A stretch of DNA of 5,081 bases from Candidatus Melainabacteria bacterium (lineage in GTDB: Bacteria > Cyanobacteriota > Vampirovibrionia > 2-02-FULL-35-15), in contig JAHFBD010000104.1 in the NCBI GenBank assembly GCA_023250175.1, positions 1-5,081 of the forward strand. Reading direction: 5' to 3'. This document shows, one piece after another, positions 1 through 5,081 of the stretch. Each line of letters starts with the position of its first letter. Positions within the stretch are counted from its first letter, which is position 1. The position numbers and the translations under genes are program-made. The notes beneath the pieces were generated by a model. That model worked only from the letters and a program-made list of their open reading frames with translations. It did no database searches and was not told where the DNA came from.

Positions 1-1068
1 TCTTTAATAATACGTTTTCCTGGTTCTTCTGGATATGAAAACAAAAAACCGCTAATGTTTATGGGACATTTAGATATTGTTCCTGCTGATTTAAAAGATC
101 CTCTAAAACAAATTTATCCAGTATTAATTAATCATCCGACAAAACTAAAAGAATACATTGCTACAGACGGAACAACAACTTTAGGTGCAGATGATAAAGC
201 ACAAGTCGCTATTATTTGGGATGTTATTAGATTATTAAAAGCAGAAGGAAAATCTCATGTTCCTTTTGAGATTGTTTTAGCACCTGACGAAGAAGAGGAT
301 AGTAGCTCTTTAATTCATTTAGATACAAACACATTTAAAGCTAAAGATGTCATTGTAATTGATGGTGATGAAGCCTTTGTTATAACCACTGGTTGTGCAA
401 GTTTTGTTGATATAAAAATAGATTTAACTGGTATAAAAAGTGGACACTCTGCAGTTAACGATCAAGAAAACTATATTAGTGCTAGTGATATTTTAGTAGA
501 TCTATATCAAGCTATAGGAAATAGAGTGGTTAAATGGAATCCAGACATACACCAACCATTAATCTCCAAAAACATTTATGAGTGTGAAATTAAAAAAGCT
601 CCAAGCAATGCTTTTCCAACAGAAGCACACCTGGCAATTTCACTTAGAAGTCTAAGTAAACAAGAACAAGATAATGAGCTTGAAAGAATAAAACAAGAAG
701 TTAAACGTATCGAAGAAAAATATAAAAACTATGTAAACATAGATACTAACTTTGAAGTCAAATTAAAGATAGAAGAACAATATCCCCCTTGGAATGGTAG
801 TTCCGAATCTGAGCTTGTAAAGCAAGTAAAACAAGCCGCTAATGAAATAGGGCATAGCAATATAAAAATAACTCCAGAGCATGGAGCCACTCAAGCAAAC
901 CATCTGGTTCCAAAGCGAAATGCTTCTGGTGAAGAATTTTCAGCAGTCGTTGTAAGTCCAAATTTAGAAGAACTCCATAGTGTTGCTGAAAAAGTGGATT
1001 GGGTTTCTATGGTAACAGTTCGTGATTGGATGTATAAGTTTGTACAAATTTATACTTCTAAAAATTAA
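1..1068 (+). CDS. M20 family metallopeptidase, peptidase T-like (5' end outside window)
   Basis: Zinc-dependent exopeptidase, probably cytosolic, that removes residues from small peptides or related amides. The reading frame is open back to base 1, so the ATGs at 55 and 61 are internal; about 355 residues are visible. Counting from the Met at 55, the M20 signature residues are all present: H5 and D7 in GHLDIV; bridging D46 in TLGADDKA, in a context close to peptidase T (TDGTTTLGADDK); general base and metal ligand E79/E80 in APDEEED; D103 in VIDGD; H131 in GIKSGHSAV at the lid domain; final ligand H318 in NLEELHSVAEK. By comparison with peptidase T (about 408 residues, recalled), roughly 50 N-terminal residues are missing. 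The usual peptidase T GGTDG loop is replaced by HGATQANHL (residues 276-284), so exact tripeptidase specificity is not assured. Lys/Glu-rich helical stretch at 200-225. It is followed after 17 bp by the M14-type gene, probably co-transcribed. Family call firm; substrate uncertain. Confidence 0.9.
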   Translation, partial: SLIIRFPGSSGYENKKPLMFMGHLDIVPADLKDPLKQIYPVLINHPTKLKEYIATDGTTTLGADDKAQVAIIWDVIRLLKAEGKSHVPFEIVLAPDEEEDSSSLIHLDTNTFKAKDVIVIDGDEAFVITTGCASFVDIKIDLTGIKSGHSAVNDQENYISASDILVDLYQAIGNRVVKWNPDIHQPLISKNIYECEIKKAPSNAFPTEAHLAISLRSLSKQEQDNELERIKQEVKRIEEKYKNYVNIDTNFEVKLKIEEQYPPWNGSSESELVKQVKQAANEIGHSNIKITPEHGATQANHLVPKRNASGEEFSAVVVSPNLEELHSVAEKVDWVSMVTVRDWMYKFVQIYTSKN

Positions 1069-1072
1069 TTTT

Positions 1073-1078
1073 AAGGAG
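1073..1078 (+). promoter_or_regulatory. Ribosome binding site of the M14-type deacylase gene
   Basis: AAGGAG lies 7 bases before the ATG at 1086, in the 17-base gap after the M20 stop codon. It is the strongest Shine-Dalgarno site in the window and fixes the start of the downstream gene. No promoter is visible between the two genes, which supports co-transcription. Confidence 0.85.
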
Positions 1079-1085
1079 AAACATT

Positions 1086-2024
1086 ATGCAAATATCTTCA
1101 GTAAATAAACAAGTTGACTTTACAGAAAAGCTCACCCGAGTTCTTGAAAACAGAAAAGATATTACTATACAGAAATATCCTCTCGAATACAAAAAAGGAA
1201 AATATGATTTCTTAAAGATTGCATCAAAAGATATTAATCCACAGGATCCTGTGCTTCTTATTCGAGCAGGTATTCATGGAGATGAAATCTCAGGACCTCT
1301 AACAATTGAACATTATGGAAATGAGATCTTTGATGCTGCTCATAAAGCTGGAATTAAGGTAATTATGTACCCTATTGGTAATCCATCAGGATTTTCTGCT
1401 GGATTACGATATAACATTGACAATGATAAAGGAGAAGGAAATAATGATTTTCTTCGCTATGAATTAGAAGATGGCAGTTTAAGTGGAGATCTTGGAGAAG
1501 GAAAGATACCTTTTCAACGTTTTTTATGGGCTTCGGATCCAAGCCTTGCAATTCATTTACCACTTGAAACTGAGCTTATGCACAAACTTCTCAAAGAAGA
1601 TCCTCTTAATCAAATAAAAGGTTCTATTGATCTTCACCAAGATTACCTTACACCAAATGCTCCTCCAGCTGCTTATCAATATGTAGAGGGAAATGTTCAG
1701 GAATATAAACCAATTGCTCAGGAGGTTTCCAAGATCTGTCCACTTTTTAACAATCAGTTTATTGGAGCTGGCTACCAAACACAAATTAATGAAAGCGGAC
1801 AAATTGTTGGCAATCCTCTTGAATCTGAAGCTATAAAAAGTGATGAAAATGCTTCTATTGTTCGTTATGATGGCAGTCTTACGGATCTTACATATAGATT
1901 AGGGACACCATATAATGTTGCGGTAGAAACAACTGGAGCAACTCCAATTGATATGGCTTGCAAAGTTAATCTCGCCTGGATTTATGGTTTTATTAATCTG
2001 ATAAAAAAACATTCTGTATCATAG
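1086..2024 (+). CDS. M14-type zinc deacylase, succinylglutamate desuccinylase/aspartoacylase superfamily
   Basis: A 312-residue, probably cytosolic zinc hydrolase that would cleave an acyl or peptide bond next to a carboxylate. Zinc site: H64 and E67 in AGIHGDEISGP, and H184 in SIDLHQD. Catalytic Glu: E281 in VAVETTGATP. The stretch NPSGFSAGLRYN (99-110) resembles the substrate-binding segment of aspartoacylase, with R108 at almost the same distance from the zinc His (44 residues, against 42 recalled for human ASPA R63). The Asn-Arg pair that follows in ASPA (DLNR) is not present in place; here IDND is followed by KGEGNNDFLR. The H64 to H184 spacing of 120 is longer than in ASPA (95) and nearer to carboxypeptidase A (127). 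No signal peptide. The AAGGAG site 7 bases upstream supports the start. Leucine codons are mostly CTT (16 of 29), unlike the TTA-rich M20 gene upstream. Family confident; specificity (acetyl-Asp, succinyl-Glu, peptide) not decidable. Confidence 0.85.
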   Translation: MQISSVNKQVDFTEKLTRVLENRKDITIQKYPLEYKKGKYDFLKIASKDINPQDPVLLIRAGIHGDEISGPLTIEHYGNEIFDAAHKAGIKVIMYPIGNPSGFSAGLRYNIDNDKGEGNNDFLRYELEDGSLSGDLGEGKIPFQRFLWASDPSLAIHLPLETELMHKLLKEDPLNQIKGSIDLHQDYLTPNAPPAAYQYVEGNVQEYKPIAQEVSKICPLFNNQFIGAGYQTQINESGQIVGNPLESEAIKSDENASIVRYDGSLTDLTYRLGTPYNVAVETTGATPIDMACKVNLAWIYGFINLIKKHSVS

Positions 2025-2034
2025 ACAAACAGAA
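2003..2034 (-). terminator. Putative rho-independent terminator of the minus-strand operon
   Basis: On the minus strand, a hairpin begins immediately after the TAG stop of the 268-residue gene: TTCTGT (2034-2029) pairs with ACAGAA (2017-2012) across an 11-base loop, followed by TG and a run of seven T (2009-2003). The stem is short, with two G-C pairs, so efficiency is doubtful, but hairpin, U-tract and position fit a terminator. It lies mostly inside the last codons of the convergent deacylase gene. There is no U-tract in the plus direction, so it should not stop plus-strand transcripts. Confidence 0.45.
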
Positions 2035-2841
2035 CTAATCAAGGCAATTAACTGGTTTATTAATAGTGATCGTGCCACCATTATTATCACGAAGAAATAA
2101 AAATTCTTTAATTATTTTGTGATAATCGTTAATAGCAGCAGCAGAATGTCCTACATTGATAGCATAAGAATCATTAAATTCCTCTAATTTCAAGGCTTCA
2201 GATTCTAGTTCATTAGGATCATTAATTTGATTCCCAGGAATTAATTTCAAATAATCTTCTAAATTTTTACCAATTCCTTTTTTTATTATTGAAAAGTTTG
2301 AATCCATTAAATATTCGTTTACAGCTTGGGTAGTTGTATTTGGTCCACTATTACCATCCCAGGTAGAAATTGCAATTTCTGAATTTGTTGCCTTGTAAAG
2401 AAGTTTTACTATTTCTTCAAGAGCATGCTGCCTATCAAGAGCTTTACTCCCATAATTTTTTATATCTATATAAGCAGTAAATGGTGCACTGGGAATTACA
2501 TTAAACCGGACAAATCCTTCCAAAGTATCAACAGAGATATCTATAGTGTCTAGAACAGTATTATCTTTTGAAATTACATCAACTTTAGCAAAGTGAAGAT
2601 TCTTATTTTCACTTTCAGTGTCTATTTCTGAAATTAACAGCTTTGATTTTAAAAAGTAAGAGCTTGGCTTATTTGTTAATGGTTCTTTTTCTGTATCAAG
2701 GATATTAGTTATACGAAGCAAATCAATATAGAGTTTAGAAGGTGCATTTTTTTCTAACTTTATTGAAGAGTAATAAGCTAACAAAGGAGCCGAAGCTTTT
2801 GAGTTTGATTTTAATAAACATATGTGTGGTGAAACTGACAT
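2035..2841 (-). CDS. Hypothetical protein, 268 residues, downstream partner of nuclease-like gene
   Basis: Not recognised. No signal peptide and no membrane segment is apparent. Residues about 65-130 alternate hydrophobic and polar residues with few helix-like stretches (for example HFAKVDVIS, GFVRFNVIPSAPFTAYIDI), suggesting a beta-rich domain. From about 138 a more alpha/beta part follows: a helix-like HALEEIVKLLYK, a strand-like EIAISTW, then a Gly/Asn/Thr loop DGNSGPNTTT (162-171), an acidic helical stretch around 210-222, and a C-terminal helix near 238-250 ending in a short strand GGTITI. The start is supported by AAAGGA 5 bases upstream. It begins 24 bp after the stop of the nuclease-like gene, so the two are very likely co-transcribed and translated together. 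That arrangement suits an immunity or accessory protein for the nuclease, but nothing in the sequence proves it. Its 3' end converges on the deacylase gene with a 10 bp gap. Confidence 0.8.
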   Translation of the reverse strand: MSVSPHICLLKSNSKASAPLLAYYSSIKLEKNAPSKLYIDLLRITNILDTEKEPLTNKPSSYFLKSKLLISEIDTESENKNLHFAKVDVISKDNTVLDTIDISVDTLEGFVRFNVIPSAPFTAYIDIKNYGSKALDRQHALEEIVKLLYKATNSEIAISTWDGNSGPNTTTQAVNEYLMDSNFSIIKKGIGKNLEDYLKLIPGNQINDPNELESEALKLEEFNDSYAINVGHSAAAINDYHKIIKEFLFLRDNNGGTITINKPVNCLD

Positions 2842-2846
2842 TTATA

Positions 2847-2852
2847 TCCTTT
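2847..2852 (-). promoter_or_regulatory. Ribosome binding site of the 268-residue gene
   Basis: Minus-strand AAAGGA, 5 bases before the ATG at 2841, within the 24 bp intergenic gap. A second AAGGA (2859-2855) lies 13 bases away, too far to be the main site. Its presence supports the assigned start and an independent ribosome entry rather than translational overlap. Confidence 0.65.
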
Positions 2853-2865
2853 ATTCCTTAATCAA

Positions 2866-4707
2866 TTATGATTTTAACCTTAAATCAGCTTCAGCATTAT
2901 TAGCTAAACAATTTCTTTCGAATTGTACATTTCCAGCTCTATCCCAGATAGCAGGATGAGAATTATATTTAGCAATTACACCCTTATCTGGGGTATAGTC
3001 TCTTAGATGTTCTAAGATTCTCTCAATATCTCGAATATCATCAATTTTTTCAATGACAACAATAAGTTCTGCTCCATGATTAGTTGCTATTTTTTCTAGA
3101 GCAATTGATTGGGGTAAATCTTTTTCTTTATTTGCTTTAGTAAACGCTTTATCATTTGCTTTTACTTCAATATGATAAATCTTTACTTTTTTTATACCAT
3201 CAATGATAATTTCTCTTTCAGCTATTATGTCAATTTGTCTTGGGATACCAGAAGGTTCTTCCAAATTTTTATTGTTTAATTCTTTAACAGATAATTGCAA
3301 GATTTTAAATCCATTGTTTTCAAGCTCTATAGCTACTCTTGGTTCAACATAAAGTCCATAAACAGCATCGCCATTAGCAAGCAAAGCATCAGACAATACT
3401 CTATCTATTCCATCTATGCAATGGGTTTCTCTATCTTTAGCTAAGTATTGCAACCTTTTAATAAAATTATAAGCCTCTCTTGATTTATCAGGTGTTGTAC
3501 CATGCTTAGTAAAAAAATCCACAACATTTGCTCTTATCTCATAATTATCATCTGCTATCTTAAGCCTCTCATGCAAAACTTGAGCTAATTCTTTCTCTTT
3601 TTCAAGAGCAGTAGTATAGGTTAAGTATTGTTTTGCAATATCCTTATTTTCAAGGGAGCTTAATTCTAATGCTTTATCTATAATATTTTTAGCTTCAAGA
3701 GATGTGTAATTTTGTATGAGTCTCTGAAAACTATTTATAAACAAAGAATCATTAAATAACTTATCAATGCTTGATTTATAAGACAATAATTCAATAGCAG
3801 CTTCAACAAGTCTGTTATCATTCTTTTCTTTTCCTTCAAGAATAGACTTTATAACTGCACTTTCTATGGGAGTTTTTATATGTTCAGCTTCACAAGAAAT
3901 ATCTTTCGTGAATGCAAGAATAATACTTTCAATCAATTTTTCAGTACTACCTCTTTTATTCTTGGAAGTATAAAGGTAATCAACTAAATTAGTCTTAAAA
4001 TCCATATCATTTAATAGTTGAAGAGAATATTTTGGATTACCAATAGCCTTAGCAAATAATTTCACAAGTCCTTTATTGTCATTTATTATATTTTTTACTA
4101 GAGGCTCACTAATTATTGATAGTAGAATTGATAATTTTACCTGAGCTGAGATATAATTTTTACTTGCTAACGATTCACAAATTTTAAGTATTTGTAATTC
4201 ATCGATAACTCCAATATTTATAGATTCTTTAGTAGCTTCAAGTATCTCTTCAGGAGTAGTTTTATAGTTTGAAATTATTTTTAAAATAGGTTCTTTTGCT
4301 ATTTTGTTGTATTCATCAAGAATATTTAGTTTCTCAGCTAGCGTTTTTGTTTTTTTTAAATCACTTAGTTCATCTACTTTATCTTTCAATAAACTAAATA
4401 GTTTTTCCTTTGCAACCTCAGCAATATTTTGAGTGATTTTATTTTTTGTATCGTCAAACCATGAAATTACATATTCAAGATCTTCTAATTTTGTAATTCC
4501 TTCAATAAGATCAATTAATACAATATCAGGAGTTTCACCTAATGCAGAAGTTTGTTCTATCGCTGGGGTATAAGGTATTAGTTCTAAAACAACTCCTGTT
4601 GCCTCATCAGCATAATCAGGTACAGCAACAACTTTTGATTCTTCAACTTCTTCTTTTCTTGAAGGATAGGTTGCTTGTACTTTTTTATTAACTAAACCAA
4701 CTTCCAT
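2866..4707 (-). CDS. Large helical protein with C-terminal PD-(D/E)XK nuclease-like domain
   Basis: 613 residues; no close family recognised for the full length. Residues 1-60 are low in predicted structure and acidic/Pro-containing. Residues about 65-430 are almost continuous amphipathic helices rich in Lys, Glu, Leu and Ile with few Gly or Pro, resembling an alpha-solenoid (HEAT/ARM-like) although no regular repeat unit is obvious. Residues about 440-565 match the PD-(D/E)XK nuclease layout: a helix with E455 in YVEPRVAIELENNGF, a variable strand, D493 in RQIDIIAE, then E514 and K516 in YHIEVKA, then a helix with Q533 (LPQSIALEKIA) and a strand ELIVVIE. This is the same order as YraN-like and other restriction-type nucleases, so DNA cleavage is plausible but inferred. 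No signal peptide or membrane segment, which suggests cytoplasmic action or delivery by an unseen route. AGGA 8 bases upstream supports the start. It is the first gene of a probable two-gene operon; the upstream gap carries twin palindromes. Confidence 0.75.
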   Translation of the reverse strand: MEVGLVNKKVQATYPSRKEEVEESKVVAVPDYADEATGVVLELIPYTPAIEQTSALGETPDIVLIDLIEGITKLEDLEYVISWFDDTKNKITQNIAEVAKEKLFSLLKDKVDELSDLKKTKTLAEKLNILDEYNKIAKEPILKIISNYKTTPEEILEATKESINIGVIDELQILKICESLASKNYISAQVKLSILLSIISEPLVKNIINDNKGLVKLFAKAIGNPKYSLQLLNDMDFKTNLVDYLYTSKNKRGSTEKLIESIILAFTKDISCEAEHIKTPIESAVIKSILEGKEKNDNRLVEAAIELLSYKSSIDKLFNDSLFINSFQRLIQNYTSLEAKNIIDKALELSSLENKDIAKQYLTYTTALEKEKELAQVLHERLKIADDNYEIRANVVDFFTKHGTTPDKSREAYNFIKRLQYLAKDRETHCIDGIDRVLSDALLANGDAVYGLYVEPRVAIELENNGFKILQLSVKELNNKNLEEPSGIPRQIDIIAEREIIIDGIKKVKIYHIEVKANDKAFTKANKEKDLPQSIALEKIATNHGAELIVVIEKIDDIRDIERILEHLRDYTPDKGVIAKYNSHPAIWDRAGNVQFERNCLANNAEADLRLKS

Positions 4708-4715
4708 TTATAAAA

Positions 4716-4719
4716 TCCT
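4716..4719 (-). promoter_or_regulatory. Ribosome binding site of the nuclease-like gene
   Basis: Minus-strand AGGA, within TAGGAT, 8 bases before the ATG at 4707. It is weaker than the AAGGAG of the plus-strand operon but well placed, and it lies just downstream of the nearer palindrome, so a hairpin there could influence translation. Confidence 0.6.
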
Positions 4720-4725
4720 AAAAAT

Positions 4726-4783
4726 AAACTTATTAAAGAATCTTTTAAGTTTTTATTATCTTAACAAAAGAGTCTTTAAGATA
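4726..4783. repeat. Two nested inverted repeats sharing the palindrome AAAGANTCTTT
   Basis: Copy 1 is AAAGAATCTTT at 4735-4745, copy 2 AAAGAGTCTTT at 4767-4777; their centres are 32 bp apart, about three helical turns. Both are followed by TAAG-like sequence. Each also sits in or overlaps a wider dyad: AAACTTA (4726-4732) with TAAGTTT (4746-4752) around copy 1, and TATCTTAA (4757-4764) with TTAAGATA (4776-4783) around copy 2. In minus-strand RNA the first dyad could fold and is followed by a U-rich ATTTTTA stretch, so it could act as a weak terminator or attenuator ahead of the nuclease-like gene. Alternatively the pair is a tandem operator for a dimeric repressor. All arms are AT-rich, so chance is not excluded. 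Confidence 0.5.
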
Positions 4784-4820
4784 CAATACAGTTCTCTCTA
4801 GAAGATTAATTTTAGGAGTA

Positions 4821-4826
4821 ATTATA
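4821..4826 (-). promoter_or_regulatory. Possible -10 element for the nuclease-like operon
   Basis: A perfect minus-strand TATAAT lies 10 bp after the stop codon of the right-edge gene. No convincing -35 is found at 15 to 18 bp spacing (best is TTCGTA, three of six matches), and there is no TG extension. If used, transcription would start near 4814 and give a leader of about 105 bases that includes both palindromes. Weak call in AT-rich DNA. Confidence 0.2.
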
Positions 4827-4836
4827 GAACGATGTT

Positions 4837-5081
4837 TTAGTTACGAATAGACATACTTAGACCAAAAGCAGCTATTTGTAGCAATGGTCGTTGTTGTCCT
4901 CCTTGGTTTTGTCCAAAGTTAAATGACCACTTGTTTTTTTTGTCTGGAATTTGTTTATATGGTACTAGCTCTGTTTTTAATTGCCCATCTTCACCAACAT
5001 AAGCCATTAAGAAAGCAGAACCAAAGGTTCCACTTTCTTGTGGAATATCATAAGTTGAAATAATAGTCCGATTACCAGGAT
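4837..5081 (-). CDS. C-terminal 80 residues of an unrecognised protein (5' end outside window)
   Basis: The minus frame is open from the right edge to a TAA at 4839-4837 and encodes 80 residues, beginning PGNRTIISTYDIP and ending GLSMSIRN. The composition looks like a real protein, with alternating hydrophobic strands (TIISTYDIP, SAFLMAYVG), a polar turn PDKKNK, a Gln/Gly-rich patch GQNQGGQQR and a hydrophobic stretch LLQIAAFGLSMSI. The fragment reads as a beta-rich domain end, but no family is recognised. The TAA is 129 bp from the start of the nuclease-like gene on the same strand, so the genes could share a transcript, though the gap with its dyads makes separate control equally possible. 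Function unknown; the reading frame itself is fairly sure because of its length without stops and natural composition. Confidence 0.6.
   Translation of the reverse strand, partial: PGNRTIISTYDIPQESGTFGSAFLMAYVGEDGQLKTELVPYKQIPDKKNKWSFNFGQNQGGQQRPLLQIAAFGLSMSIRN

Noticed and set aside
55..63. ATG codons at 55 and 61 as the start of the M20 gene
   Set aside because: The frame stays open to base 1 with sensible protein sequence (IIRFPGSSGYE), the metal-binding His would be only 3 to 5 residues from the start, and no Shine-Dalgarno site precedes them.
1372..1563. Minus-strand open frame of 63 codons inside the deacylase gene
   Set aside because: It lies wholly opposite a strongly supported gene, has unnatural composition with runs of Leu, His and Tyr, and shows no family motif.
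1557..1802. Minus-strand open frame of 81 codons inside the deacylase gene
   Set aside because: It is antisense to the region holding the zinc ligand H184; the hydrophobic, Ser/Ile-rich translation looks like a shadow of the coding strand.
1984..2069. Near-identical strings TGGTTTTATTAATCTGAT and TGGTTTATTAATAGTGAT on either side of the gene junction
   Set aside because: Imperfect, low-complexity and each within a coding region; no target duplication or element lies between them that would suggest an insertion.
4813..4840. Plus-strand AGGAG followed by ATG TTT TAG, resembling a start site
   Set aside because: The frame ends after two codons, and the AGGAG is too far from the ATG; it is most likely a chance match in the gap.
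1..5081. tRNA, rRNA, CRISPR array, insertion sequence or integrase
   Set aside because: Almost all of the window is coding, the only sizeable gap is 129 bp, and it shows no cloverleaf, spaced array or transposase remnant.

Overview
AT-rich bacterial DNA with standard genetic code and Shine-Dalgarno-type starts. Only five gene ends are visible, and they use TAA or TAG, never TGA. The sequence does not fix the taxon. A low-GC, possibly uncultivated bacterium fits, but no phylogenetic marker gene is present.

The window holds two gene blocks that converge near position 2030. On the plus strand, a peptidase T-like M20 metallopeptidase (5' end outside the window) is followed after 17 bp by an M14-type zinc deacylase of the succinylglutamate desuccinylase/aspartoacylase superfamily. 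The pair looks like one operon for peptide or acyl-amino-acid breakdown. Both proteins keep the metal and catalytic residues of their families. Their leucine codon use differs strikingly, which hints at separate origins.

On the minus strand, reading from the right edge, there are three genes: the C-terminal end of an unrecognised protein; a 613-residue protein with a long helical body and a C-terminal PD-(D/E)XK nuclease-like domain; and, 24 bp downstream, an unrecognised 268-residue protein. The last two form a probable operon that ends at a weak hairpin plus U-tract lying inside the 3' end of the deacylase gene. A 129 bp gap upstream of the nuclease-like gene carries two copies of the palindrome AAAGANTCTTT, 32 bp apart.

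The least explained part is the nuclease-like gene with its downstream partner. It could be an effector/immunity, defence or DNA-processing module. No secretion signal, recombinase, IS, tRNA or CRISPR array is visible to support a particular choice.
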